In this document: positions 43,492-51,999 of the stretch, one piece after another
Position numbering within the stretch: the first letter of the stretch is position 1
Layout: every line of letters starts with the position of its first letter
Assembly: GCA_016786465.1 (NCBI GenBank)
Contig: JAEUWC010000010.1
Location: 1-64,000 of the forward strand
Origin: Bdellovibrionales bacterium
Lineage (GTDB): Bacteria; Bdellovibrionota; UBA1018
Direction: 5' to 3'
Length of the DNA stretch: 64,000 bases
Notes under the pieces: model-generated
The model's input: the letters and a program-made list of their open reading frames with translations, nothing else
Database searches by the model: none
What the model was told of the DNA's origin: nothing
Translations under genes and position numbers: made by a program

Positions 43492-44691
43492 ATGAAGCAT
43501 CCTGTTGTCGCGCCATCGGTGGGTGAATCCATCACCGAAGTCAGCATCTTGAAATGGAAAAAAAATACCGGTGAAGCAGTCAAGACGGGCGATCTTCTAC
43601 TGGAAATTGAATCCGACAAAGCCACGGTCGAAATCGTTGCCGAACAAAGCGGCGTCCTGACCCAGCTTAAGCCCGCCGGCGAACGCATCCCCATTGGCGC
43701 CAAGATCGGTGAAATCGATACCGAAGGCAAAGCCACCGCTACTTCGTCAGCCCCTTCCGCTGCCGCTGCTTCAAGCGCTGCACCTGCGAAAACTTTTTCA
43801 AACGAAACGCCTGCTTCGTCTGCTCCGCTGTCGCCATCGGTTCGCAAGATGGTTGTCGAAAACGATCTGAATCCCGCTTCGATTTCCGCCACCGGAAAAG
43901 GCGGACGCCTGACCAAGGGCGATGTCATCGATTTCATGGAAGGCGGACAAAAGCCAAAGCCTGCCGCCATTCCTTCGACCTATGTTGAACGCCCCGGCGA
44001 CCGCCGCGTTCCAATGTCGCTTCTTCGCCAAAAGATTGCAGAACGCCTGGTGATGGCGCAGCACACGGCCGCGATTCTAACGACTTTCAACGAAGTCGAC
44101 ATGACCGCAGTCATGGCCCTTCGCAATCAGCACAAAGAAGCTTTTGAAAAGAAACACAAAGTGAAGCTCAGCTTCATGTCGTTTTTCACCAAGGCTTCAG
44201 TTCTTGCGCTGAAAGCGATTCCCGAAGTGAATGCTTCGATGGATGGAAAAGACATTATTTATCACGACTATTTCGACATCGGCATCGCCGTCGGAACGGA
44301 TCGCGGACTGGTGGTTCCAGTCGTCCGCGGTGCTGAAAAATTAAGCTTCGTCGAAATCGAAAAGAAAATTGGCGAACTGGCGCTGAAGGCCCGTGACGGA
44401 AAGCTTTCGATCGCCGACATGTCCGGCGGAACATTCACGATTTCAAACGGCGGAACTTATGGATCCTTGATGTCCACGCCGATCTTGAATCCTCCGCAAA
44501 GCGGAATTCTAGGAATGCACAAGACGATGGATCGCCCGATGGCCGTGAACGGCAAGGTTGAAATCCGTCCCATGATGTATCTGGCGCTTTCCTATGACCA
44601 CCGAATCATTGACGGCAAAGGCGCAGTCACTTTCCTGGTCACGCTAAAAGACGCTTTGGAAAATCCCCAGAAACTGGGCTTCGAGTACTAA
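43492..44691 (+). CDS. sucB: dihydrolipoyl succinyltransferase (E2)
   Basis: 399 residues: an N-terminal lipoyl domain with lipoyl-Lys in [12 protein letters not shown] (about 43), an Ala/Ser-rich hinge (about 80-105), a peripheral subunit-binding domain ([15 protein letters not shown]...KGDVIDF) and the CoA acyltransferase domain with the [12 protein letters not shown] catalytic His and Asp. There is a single lipoyl domain. It transfers the succinyl group to CoA. It starts 9 bases after sucA and is followed 18 bases later by lpd. Confidence 0.96.
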   Translation: MKHPVVAPSVGESITEVSILKWKKNTGEAVKTGDLLLEIESDKATVEIVAEQSGVLTQLKPAGERIPIGAKIGEIDTEGKATATSSAPSAAAASSAAPAKTFSNETPASSAPLSPSVRKMVVENDLNPASISATGKGGRLTKGDVIDFMEGGQKPKPAAIPSTYVERPGDRRVPMSLLRQKIAERLVMAQHTAAILTTFNEVDMTAVMALRNQHKEAFEKKHKVKLSFMSFFTKASVLALKAIPEVNASMDGKDIIYHDYFDIGIAVGTDRGLVVPVVRGAEKLSFVEIEKKIGELALKARDGKLSIADMSGGTFTISNGGTYGSLMSTPILNPPQSGILGMHKTMDRPMAVNGKVEIRPMMYLALSYDHRIIDGKGAVTFLVTLKDALENPQKLGFEY

Positions 44692-44709
44692 TTCTTTTCA
44701 GGAGTAAAA

Positions 44710-46116
44710 ATGGCAGACACGGTTTACGACCTATTGGTCATTGGCGCAGGCACAGGCGGATACGAAGCTGCGATTCGGGCTTCCCAACTGGGAATGAAGG
44801 TCGCTTTGGCCGAAAAAGGAAAGACCTTGGGTGGAACCTGCCTGAACGTCGGATGCATCCCTTCAAAAGCGCTTCTGGAATCCAGCGAACATTATCACGT
44901 CGCCAAGCACAAGCTTTCTAAGCACGGCGTTCTAGTTTCAGATGTGAAACTGGACCTGGCCGCGATGCTCAAGCGTAAAGACGCCGTCGTTCGCCAGTTG
45001 ACGGGTGGCGTAGAATTTCTATTTAAGAAAAATAAAATCGATTGGCTCAAGGGCCTGGCGAAAATCACGGACGCTCAAGGCGAAGTAAAGAAAGTCGATG
45101 TCGCAGGAACGACCTATTCGGCCAAAAAAGTTTTGATCGCAACGGGCAGTGAACCATCGTCCCTTCCCTTCCTTCCTTATGATGGAAAGAAAGTGGTCAG
45201 TTCGACTGAAGCCTTGGAATTCACCGAAGTTCCAAAGCACCTGGTCGTCATTGGCGGCGGCGTCATTGGCTTGGAATTGGGATCGGTCTGGTTGCGGCTG
45301 GGCGCAAAAGTCACGGTCGTCGAATTCCTGGATCGTCTGGTTCCAGGAATGGATAGCGCGATCGCTACTGAACTTCAGAAAGTTTTGACCAAACAAGGCA
45401 TGGAATTCCGCCTTTTTTCAAAATGCACGGGTGCCACCCAAAAAGGCGACTGGACCTTGGTTGAAGCCGAAGACCGAAAGACGGGAACAAAGTTTACACT
45501 GGAAGCCGATCGCGTCTTGATTGCGACGGGCCGCCGCCCGGTCACAAAGGGCCTAGGCGCGGAAGAAGCCGGAATCAAAATCAATAAGGCTGGGCAGATT
45601 GAAATCGACGATCATTTCCAGACGTCGGTCAAAGGCGTTTACGCGGTTGGCGACGTGGTTCGCGGACCGATGTTGGCGCACAAGGCAGGTGAAGAAGGCG
45701 TTGCGGTTGCTGAAATCTTGGCCGGACAAGCCGGTCACGTGAATTACGAAGCAATCCCTGGCGTGATTTACACCTGGCCCGAAGTGGCTTCAGTCGGAGC
45801 GACCGAAGACGAACTGAAAGAAAAAGGGACGCCGATCAAGGTCGGAAGTTTCCCATTCCAAGTGAATGGCCGCGCTAAGGCGATGGATGAAACCGACGGT
45901 TTTGTGAAGATCATCGCCCATCAAAAAACTGACAGGGTGCTGGGCGTTCATATTATTGGACCTCGCGCAGGTGACTTGATTGCAGAAGCGGCGGCATTGA
46001 TGGAATTCGGTGCGTCGTCCGAAGACATCGCCCGCACGACGCATGCGCATCCGACGCTGGCCGAAGTTTTCAAAGAAGCGGCGCTGGCCGTCGACAAACG
46101 CCAAATCCATCTTTAG
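44710..46116 (+). CDS. lpdA: dihydrolipoyl dehydrogenase (E3)
   Basis: 468 residues; FAD site GAGTGGYEAAIRASQLG, redox disulfide GGTCLNVGCIPSKALL, NAD site GGGVIGLELGSVWLRLGA and the C-terminal HAHPTLAEVFKEAAL catalytic His-Glu pair. It reoxidises dihydrolipoamide in the OGDH complex and probably also in pyruvate dehydrogenase or glycine cleavage. AGGAG Shine-Dalgarno at 44700. Last gene of the suc operon; the next gene has its own promoter-like element. Confidence 0.97.
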   Translation: MADTVYDLLVIGAGTGGYEAAIRASQLGMKVALAEKGKTLGGTCLNVGCIPSKALLESSEHYHVAKHKLSKHGVLVSDVKLDLAAMLKRKDAVVRQLTGGVEFLFKKNKIDWLKGLAKITDAQGEVKKVDVAGTTYSAKKVLIATGSEPSSLPFLPYDGKKVVSSTEALEFTEVPKHLVVIGGGVIGLELGSVWLRLGAKVTVVEFLDRLVPGMDSAIATELQKVLTKQGMEFRLFSKCTGATQKGDWTLVEAEDRKTGTKFTLEADRVLIATGRRPVTKGLGAEEAGIKINKAGQIEIDDHFQTSVKGVYAVGDVVRGPMLAHKAGEEGVAVAEILAGQAGHVNYEAIPGVIYTWPEVASVGATEDELKEKGTPIKVGSFPFQVNGRAKAMDETDGFVKIIAHQKTDRVLGVHIIGPRAGDLIAEAAALMEFGASSEDIARTTHAHPTLAEVFKEAALAVDKRQIHL

Positions 46117-46128
46117 AACGCTGCGTTG

Positions 46129-46147
46129 ACCGAATTTCGGTTATACT
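46129..46147 (+). promoter_or_regulatory. palindrome abutting a -10 element before the PilZ-like gene
   Basis: ACCGAA-T-TTCGGT (46129-46141) is a perfect 6-base-arm palindrome immediately followed by TATACT (46142-46147), a good -10. No -35 hexamer sits at the usual distance. Transcription would start at or next to the ATG at 46154, which suggests a leaderless or near-leaderless message driven by an activator bound to the palindrome. It could also be a short hairpin behind lpd. Confidence 0.4.
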
Positions 46148-46153
46148 CGTTCC

Positions 46154-46558
46154 ATGGGTGATGAGTTACCAGAAGATGTCGATAGCTCGATGTTCGAGTC
46201 GATGAAACTCGTTGTGACCTCGGTCGTTCACGCACACACCAAGGTCGCGTTCAAGGATCCTTCGCAGTTCAACATCATTGAATTTTCCGAGAACGAACTT
46301 TTGATCGAGCTTCCGTCCAAGTCGTACGCCACTGGCCACTACTTGATGATCAATCTGGAAGTGAAAGGATCTAAGACCCCATTCAAAACTTTGGAAATCG
46401 AAGGAAAGATCGAAAGCCTAGAGAATCTGGATGGCGCCGATCAGATCCGTTTTTCCATGTCCCAGTTCGATCATTCGGAATGGGATAAAATCCGCGCCGC
46501 ATTCAGCAGCAGACAAGCCGATATCCAGAATTTCTTTGCATCCGTGAAAGGCTACTGA
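46154..46558 (+). CDS. PilZ-like small beta-barrel protein (tentative)
   Basis: 134 residues. The middle (residues about 30-100) alternates strands (FNIIEFSENELLIELPSKS, HYLMINLEVKGS, LEIEGKIESLE, QIRFSMSQF) in the order seen in PilZ and YcgR-type barrels, and the C-terminal helix (DKIRAAFSSRQADIQNFF) is also typical. The c-di-GMP ligands (RxxxR and D/NxSxxG) are not seen, so nucleotide binding is doubtful. It is 5 bases upstream of the receiver-TPR gene and probably co-translated with it. Confidence 0.5.
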   Translation: MGDELPEDVDSSMFESMKLVVTSVVHAHTKVAFKDPSQFNIIEFSENELLIELPSKSYATGHYLMINLEVKGSKTPFKTLEIEGKIESLENLDGADQIRFSMSQFDHSEWDKIRAAFSSRQADIQNFFASVKGY

Positions 46559-46563
46559 CTTCG

Positions 46564-47937
46564 ATGTCGTTGGACAAAATTAGCAAAGCTCAGGAAGAAG
46601 CACTTCGGTCCTATTTGTCGACGAAGAAGATTTTGATGGCGGACACCAGTCCGTCCAGCAAAGCATCGCTTCACCAAGCTTTGACCGAATTAGGCGCCAA
46701 GGCGACGAATATCAAAATCGCGTCTAGTTTTCGGGATGCCGAACTTCTGATCGGAGAATTCAAGCCCGAGGTCGTGATCTGCGACTATGACTTGGGAAAG
46801 CGCTGCGGTCTGGATCTTTTGCAAAAGCAAAGGGCCGAGCAACCGGATTCGAAGAAAAGCATTTTTGTGATGGTCACGGGCAATACTTCACAATCGGCGG
46901 TAGCGCGTGCGGCTGAAGAAGACGTGGACGCCTATGTGATCAAACCGTTCACGACCTTTACCCTGCGCCAAGCCTTGATGAAAACGGCCATGTTAAAAAT
47001 GAGCCCGCCCGAATATCTGGTGGAAATCGAGGCCGGTCGCGAAGCGATTAAGGACGGAAAACTGGACGACGCGATCAAGCATTTTGAAAAAGCCAAAACG
47101 CTGGATCCACAGCCCGCGCTTGCTTGTGCCTATATCGGGCAAGTGAATTACATGAAAAGTCAGATTGCCCCGGCCGAAGGAAGTTACCAAGAAGGCCTGG
47201 GGCACAACAAAATTCACTACAAGTGCTTGGTCGGTCTGTATGAAGCGCTGATGGGGCAAAAGCGTTACCGCGAAGCTTATGATGTCGTGAAAAAGATTTC
47301 GAATTACTTTCCTGCCAATCCACAGCGCCTGACCATGGTCCTTCGCTTGGCGATCATGACCCAAAGTTACGATGACGTCGAAAAGTACTATCAGATGTTT
47401 ACCAAGATCGACGAAAGAAGCCCGGACGTCGTTCGCTACATTTCAGCCGCGCTGGTGGTCTGCGGAAAATACTATTTACAGACCAATGTTCCTTCACGCG
47501 CGTTAGAACTTTACAAGAAAGCAGCAACCGCCGCTTATGGAAATCCAAAGGTCCTGGCCGAAATCGTTCAAGGCCTTTGCGACTTTGGACAAGCCAAAGA
47601 AGCCGAAGGTTTTTTGAAGCGCTATCCGCCTGAACTTCAAAAAACTGCACCCTTCAAAGCCTTGGAAGTTTTGATCCTGGATCGGATGACGGAAAACGCC
47701 AGCCTGGTCTTGGACAAATCACGATCCCTGATTCAAGAGGGCCTGGAAGATCCTTTGCTTTACCAAGTAGCGATCCGCCGCGCGGCGCTTGCGAAGCAGA
47801 ACGACATCCGCGACGACCTTTTTTACCGCGCAACCAAAAAGTACGCCGACCAAACGGAACGCTTCAATGCCGCAAAAGACGGGAAGACAGTCACAGGCGC
47901 CGTCGACGCGGCTGCAACTCCGAAGGGCAAAGGCTAA
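46564..47937 (+). CDS. receiver-domain protein with TPR repeats
   Basis: 457 residues. Receiver domain at about 22-145: Asp74 in VICDYDLG is the predicted phosphoacceptor, Thr in VTGN and Lys in VIKPF complete the site. Residues about 155-430 are tetratricopeptide-type repeats (KDGKLDDAIKHFEKAKTLDP, ACAYIGQVNYMKSQIAPAEGSYQEGL, PSRALELYKKAATAAYGNP). It has no DNA-binding or enzymatic output, so phosphorylation would act through protein contacts. Paired with the PilZ-like gene upstream. Confidence 0.88.
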   Translation: MSLDKISKAQEEALRSYLSTKKILMADTSPSSKASLHQALTELGAKATNIKIASSFRDAELLIGEFKPEVVICDYDLGKRCGLDLLQKQRAEQPDSKKSIFVMVTGNTSQSAVARAAEEDVDAYVIKPFTTFTLRQALMKTAMLKMSPPEYLVEIEAGREAIKDGKLDDAIKHFEKAKTLDPQPALACAYIGQVNYMKSQIAPAEGSYQEGLGHNKIHYKCLVGLYEALMGQKRYREAYDVVKKISNYFPANPQRLTMVLRLAIMTQSYDDVEKYYQMFTKIDERSPDVVRYISAALVVCGKYYLQTNVPSRALELYKKAATAAYGNPKVLAEIVQGLCDFGQAKEAEGFLKRYPPELQKTAPFKALEVLILDRMTENASLVLDKSRSLIQEGLEDPLLYQVAIRRAALAKQNDIRDDLFYRATKKYADQTERFNAAKDGKTVTGAVDAAATPKGKG

Positions 47938-47948
47938 GGGATCTTGCT

Positions 47949-48326
47949 TTAGGTGGCTTCCAGAATTTCGTAGGTCCGGTGTGTCCCACGAATTTCGACC
48001 TGAACCCGATCACCTTGCTTCTTTCCAACCAAAGCTTCGCCCAATGGGGATGAAGGCGTGATCAATTGAAGCGCCTGACCTTCCCAGGAAGTGATCAGTC
48101 CGCCATATGACGGCACGATCAGCGCAAAAAGTGTGACCTGTCCCAGGCGAAGCTTCAAAAGCGAACTGGGGATGATCCAGTCACTGGGTTCATAGATTTT
48201 CCGGGGCAAGAACCTGAGCATCAAGATCTGCTGATCCAGTTCAGCGATCGCGGCGGGGTCTTTTTCCTCGTTCCGTTGCTTTAGAAGCTCTTGAACTAGG
48301 CCATCGAGTAGTTTTGCTTTATCCAT
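47949..48326 (-). CDS. Gre-like protein, C-terminal domain with shortened N-terminus
   Basis: 125 residues. The second half (GGLITSWEGQALQLITP to EIRGTHRTYEILEA) is a GreA/GreB C-terminal FKBP-like domain, with SPLGEALVGKKQGDRV as the signature. The N-terminal helical region is only about 35 residues and lacks the paired acidic residues at a coiled-coil tip that GreA uses for RNA cleavage. It resembles Rnk-type proteins that bind RNA polymerase without cleavage activity. Convergent with the receiver-TPR gene and divergent from the histidine kinase gene. Confidence 0.72.
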   Translation of the reverse strand: MDKAKLLDGLVQELLKQRNEEKDPAAIAELDQQILMLRFLPRKIYEPSDWIIPSSLLKLRLGQVTLFALIVPSYGGLITSWEGQALQLITPSSPLGEALVGKKQGDRVQVEIRGTHRTYEILEAT

Positions 48327-48349
48327 GTCAGTCTTGTTAGTCTGGGGCT

Positions 48350-49294
48350 GTGATTCGAAAGCACCGCTGGGTTTGGTTCACCCTTTTCATCCTTGCCGTG
48401 ATTATTCTAGGCCTTCTCGCGACGGGTTGGAACCTAGAAGTCGTGAAGCACTATTCGCAAATCGAAGCTTTCCAGAAATCTTTCCCGTCCAGCCCCGTCA
48501 AGATGCCTGACGGCCCTACGCTAAAGGTCGTTTTGGGAAGCTTGGGTTTCGTGGGAATTCTGATTGGCCTGATCGTCATCTACATTCGACTGATTCAGGA
48601 AATGCGTTTGAACCAGATGCAGTCCGAATTTCTCGCCGCCGTCAGTCACGAACTGAAAACCCCCATCGCAACTTTGGAATTAACATCGTCGCTTTTGCGA
48701 AAAGGCGGCCTAACGGGCGAAGAAATGAATCGGCTTTGGACTTCGCACCGGGATGGACTGTTACGGTTGAAAACCGAAGTCAGTTCCCTTTTGGAAGCCG
48801 CCCAATGGCAGGCGAATCTGATTCGTCCACGACTGGAAGAAGTTCAGCTGGAATCCTACCTGGTTGATTCTTTTCCGCGCTGGCAACAGATGCTGGGCGA
48901 ATCTGCCCAACTGATCCGCGAAGGCGACCGCCTGGACCAAGTCGCGATTTTGGATCCCAGAATCCTGGACAAAATTTTTGACAACCTGATCGACAATGCT
49001 CGGAAATTTTCAGGCAACGAACCCCGAGTCATCATTCGCACCAAAGTTTCAAACCCAACCGAATGGAGAGTCGAAGTCCAGGACGAAGGCCGAGGATTCG
49101 ATGCTTCGGAACGATCAAAGCTTTTCAAAAAGTTTCAGCGTTTGAAAGTGGGGCACACATCCCACATTGCGGGATCGGGGCTAGGGCTTTATCTGGTCGC
49201 AGCCGCTGCCACCGCCATGAAACTAAAGGTCGACGCGCACAGTGACGGATCAGGAAAGGGCGCTCTTTTCGCAGTGTCGGGGCATTCATCATGA
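48350..49294 (+). CDS. sensor histidine kinase
   Basis: 314 residues, starting with GTG. Two transmembrane helices (about 9-26 and 63-82) enclose a short periplasmic loop of about 36 residues. The DHp domain has the phosphoacceptor His100 in AVSHELKTP. The ATPase domain has the N box NLIDNARKFS, G1 DEGRGFD and G2 GSGLGLYL. The small sensor loop suggests sensing of a membrane or small signal. Its stop overlaps the response regulator start (ATGA). Confidence 0.93.
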   Translation: MIRKHRWVWFTLFILAVIILGLLATGWNLEVVKHYSQIEAFQKSFPSSPVKMPDGPTLKVVLGSLGFVGILIGLIVIYIRLIQEMRLNQMQSEFLAAVSHELKTPIATLELTSSLLRKGGLTGEEMNRLWTSHRDGLLRLKTEVSSLLEAAQWQANLIRPRLEEVQLESYLVDSFPRWQQMLGESAQLIREGDRLDQVAILDPRILDKIFDNLIDNARKFSGNEPRVIIRTKVSNPTEWRVEVQDEGRGFDASERSKLFKKFQRLKVGHTSHIAGSGLGLYLVAAAATAMKLKVDAHSDGSGKGALFAVSGHSS

Positions 49295-49995
49295 ACTTAC
49301 CCTTCCTGGAAGTCCTGCTTTTGGAAGACGAAGCCCCTTTGGGAGACGCGATTCAGATCGCTTTTCAGAAAATGGGGATGACCGTGGTCTGGCACCGCAG
49401 CCTTGGCGATTTTCGCAAGGGCCTTCAGAAGCTGAATCAGGACGGAAACAAGATTCCGCCGCTTATTGTTTTGGATCGAACATTGCCCGACGGTGACGGC
49501 CTGGAAATCTGCCAAGAACTTCGCGACCAAAAGTATTCGGGCGCGATCTTGGTCCTGACCGCTAGCGGTGACCCCCGAGAACGGGTTCGGGGCCTTCGCG
49601 CCGGAGCCGACGATTACTTGCCCAAGCCCTTTGATTGGGACGAGCTTCAGGCACGCATCGAAGCGCTTTCTCGGCGATATAGCCCCAAGACCGAAGAAAG
49701 AATCCTTTGGACCCTGGAAGAAGAAAGGCTTCGCGTTCTTTCACCCAAGGGTTGGGTCCAGCTTACGCCGCTTGAATTTCGCCTGGTGAAAAAGCTGATT
49801 GAAGAAGATGGGTCGATCGTTTCGCGCGAAGAACTTTTGCGCAAAGTCTGGGGATTTCGATTCTTACCGCAAACTCGCACCGTGGATTTTTTCATGAACC
49901 GCTTGCGCAAACGTCTTGAAATCGATCCAGAAAAGCCACGTCACTTCATCACCGTACGCGGAGCCGGTTACCGATTCATTAGAACTGAAGGGTGA
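49291..49995 (+). CDS. OmpR-family response regulator
   Basis: 234 residues. Receiver domain: acidic pocket LLEDEAP, Asp62 in VLDRTLPDG, Thr in LTASGD and Lys in LPKPFDW. C-terminal winged helix: LTPLEFRLVKKL, SREELLRKVWG, TRTVDFFMNRLRKRLE and the final wing FITVRGAGYRF. It should dimerise on direct repeats upstream of target promoters. Partner of the kinase at 48350. Its last 17 bases overlap the convergent SH3b-barrel gene. Confidence 0.95.
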   Translation: MNLPFLEVLLLEDEAPLGDAIQIAFQKMGMTVVWHRSLGDFRKGLQKLNQDGNKIPPLIVLDRTLPDGDGLEICQELRDQKYSGAILVLTASGDPRERVRGLRAGADDYLPKPFDWDELQARIEALSRRYSPKTEERILWTLEEERLRVLSPKGWVQLTPLEFRLVKKLIEEDGSIVSREELLRKVWGFRFLPQTRTVDFFMNRLRKRLEIDPEKPRHFITVRGAGYRFIRTEG

Positions 49996-51007
49996 TGCCG
50001 GCGCCTAGTAGTACGCCACTGAAATCCAGGCTCAATTGCCGAAAAGCGCTGTTCACTTGCCAGATTTCTCCGCCAGTATCCGTCTGTCCAGGATCCAGCT
50101 GCGGGGTCCGCAAAAACCGGTAGCCGACTTCGGCAGTCACGTGCGCGTCTTTATTAAAGTGATAGGAAATATTCAGCTTCCCCAAACCCGCAAATGACGT
50201 GTTCTGGTAGGAAGTGATTTGAGACGGCGTGCTGAGTTCAGCCGAACTGAGGGTTGAATTCACCCCAAGTCCCGCGAAGACAGCAAAAGACGTCGAAAAG
50301 CTTCGCTCTTCAGACAAAGTGACTTCCACCCCCGCCATCACCGGGAATGTGTAGTATTCAATGTTGTAAGATTTGTTAGCTGTAGGGTTATGGGCTGCAA
50401 GATTTCGGGACAGATTTTCTGCGCGAAACATCACTGCAAAATCCTTGGTAAAGCGAAATCCCAATTCGCCGCCATAACTGAAGCCGCCATTCATTTCCGA
50501 AAAACTGAGCTGATCGTTGACGTCGGCAGGTTTGAAGAAAGTTCCTCCGCCCAGGGCGCGAACCCGAACAAAAGAATAGACCCGTTTTGAAGCCGACGAT
50601 TCACGCTTGTAGGCAGGGCTTCCGCCGCGAAAGGGATTGGATGGATCCGCTGCCAGCGGTGCTTGTTCCTGACCTGGACCAGCGGGACCTGATGTTCCGT
50701 AATCCGATGATCCAGGCGACAGTGGGTTATCGAATTTGATCGAATCGGCTTCAACCCAACCCACGCGTCCGGTTGACGTTCGAATTTTGTAGTAGCCTTC
50801 CGTTGGATAGTTTGAAGCCGTCACCGGCGCATCGTGCGGCAACTGATCGATGACTTCGTAGCCTTCGCCCGGACCATTGAAAACGTCGACACCGTCGACA
50901 TCGATTCTCCCCGTTCGGGCGGCAAAGGAAATGGAAGTGGCCAGTATTCCCACGAAAAGTCCGGTCGTCATTCGAAGTACTAGACGACGTACAAGACTTG
51001 GGGTCAT
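49979..51007 (-). CDS. exported SH3b-domain outer-membrane barrel protein
   Basis: 342 residues. The signal peptide ends near SFA (29). SH3b domain about 33-90 (VDVFNGPGEGYEVIDQLP, TGRVGWVEADSI), then a Pro/Gly/Ser linker (about 92-135), then about 200 residues of alternating strands that end in Leu-Gln-Phe, a good outer-membrane barrel C-terminal signal. Same architecture as 26498-27325, although sequence identity looks low. It may tie the outer membrane to peptidoglycan. Its start shares one base with the stop of the M23 gene (TGATG). Confidence 0.65.
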   Translation of the reverse strand: MTPSLVRRLVLRMTTGLFVGILATSISFAARTGRIDVDGVDVFNGPGEGYEVIDQLPHDAPVTASNYPTEGYYKIRTSTGRVGWVEADSIKFDNPLSPGSSDYGTSGPAGPGQEQAPLAADPSNPFRGGSPAYKRESSASKRVYSFVRVRALGGGTFFKPADVNDQLSFSEMNGGFSYGGELGFRFTKDFAVMFRAENLSRNLAAHNPTANKSYNIEYYTFPVMAGVEVTLSEERSFSTSFAVFAGLGVNSTLSSAELSTPSQITSYQNTSFAGLGKLNISYHFNKDAHVTAEVGYRFLRTPQLDPGQTDTGGEIWQVNSAFRQLSLDFSGVLLGAGITLQF

Positions 51008-51999
51008 CAGCGAAGGACCCTCAAAAGATCCAGCGGGTTGACCTTAACCCGTTGTAAAACTGCGCCCCAATGCAAGTGGGGGCCACTTGCCCTGCCGGTT
51101 GCGCCCGCAAGGCCCAACAAAGTCTTGGGCGAAACTTTTTTACCCTTCTTGGTCTTCAGTCGGCTCATGTGTCCGTAGACGGTAAAAATCCCGTATCCGT
51201 GGTCTAGAATGACCGTTTTTCCCGTAAAAAACAAATCTTTAGCCAAGACGACCACGCCGCCGGCGGGCGCATAGATTGGGGTTCCGACGGCAGCTTTCAA
51301 ATCTAATCCTTGGTGAAACCCCTGCATTTCACCGTTGTAAACTCGCTTGGTTCCATACGGCGATGTGATCGGACTATTCACGGGCAAAATGAAAGGTCCG
51401 GACCAAAGGCGCTCGCGACGGATTTCCCGATAAATCATTCCGATCTCGGCGCTTTCACGTTTGATTCGCTTTAAGTCTTTCTTCGGAGGGTTCACGTGCT
51501 TGCCATCCACGCGAAGCTTTTCGGCTTTGTACTTTCCTTCCAAGACATCCACGGGAATGGTCATCTTGGTTTCTCCGGCAATCAGTTGAAAATTCACGGT
51601 CCCAGGTTTGAAATTAATCGGTACGGCCACGACTGAAACAAAAGTACCTGCGGCTTCGTCGACGGGAATCAGCGGAAATTCTGTTTCTTCGTGAACCACT
51701 TTGTAGGCCTTCTTCGCATCGGCTGTCGCCTGACGGCTTTCCGGAATGCTGAAGTCGATCAGAAGAATCGAACCGTCATAGATTTTTTCAGAAGAAAGCG
51801 TCACCTGAATGTCCGACGGACCCGAAATTTTCTTCACCGGTTCGTTCGAACGCTCAAGACTGAAAAGAAGTTTTTGGTCAATTTCGACGGGAGCTTCGGG
51901 CGCGGCGTCCGACACTTTTTCTGACTTCACCACTGCCTGGCTGGTGCAGCCGACAAACCAAGCAAAACTACAAAGCACTAACCTCGCGATCACCATCAT
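51007..51999 (-). CDS. M23-family metallopeptidase, lipoprotein
   Basis: 330 residues. A short signal and lipobox FVGC place the acylated Cys at 18. A linker and a beta-rich part precede the LytM domain (about 210-325): first His-Asp pair in GFHQGLDLKA, DHGYGIFTVYGHM, and the HLHWG motif with the last His. All zinc ligands are present, so it should cleave peptidoglycan peptides. It overlaps xseA by 32 bases upstream and the SH3b-barrel gene by one base downstream. Confidence 0.92.
   Translation of the reverse strand: MMVIARLVLCSFAWFVGCTSQAVVKSEKVSDAAPEAPVEIDQKLLFSLERSNEPVKKISGPSDIQVTLSSEKIYDGSILLIDFSIPESRQATADAKKAYKVVHEETEFPLIPVDEAAGTFVSVVAVPINFKPGTVNFQLIAGETKMTIPVDVLEGKYKAEKLRVDGKHVNPPKKDLKRIKRESAEIGMIYREIRRERLWSGPFILPVNSPITSPYGTKRVYNGEMQGFHQGLDLKAAVGTPIYAPAGGVVVLAKDLFFTGKTVILDHGYGIFTVYGHMSRLKTKKGKKVSPKTLLGLAGATGRASGPHLHWGAVLQRVKVNPLDLLRVLR

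Noticed and set aside
51007-51999. Reading the M23 protein as a degenerate EnvC-like protein.
   Set aside because: The zinc ligands in HQGLD and HLHWG are all present, so it should be active, unlike the protein at 54668.
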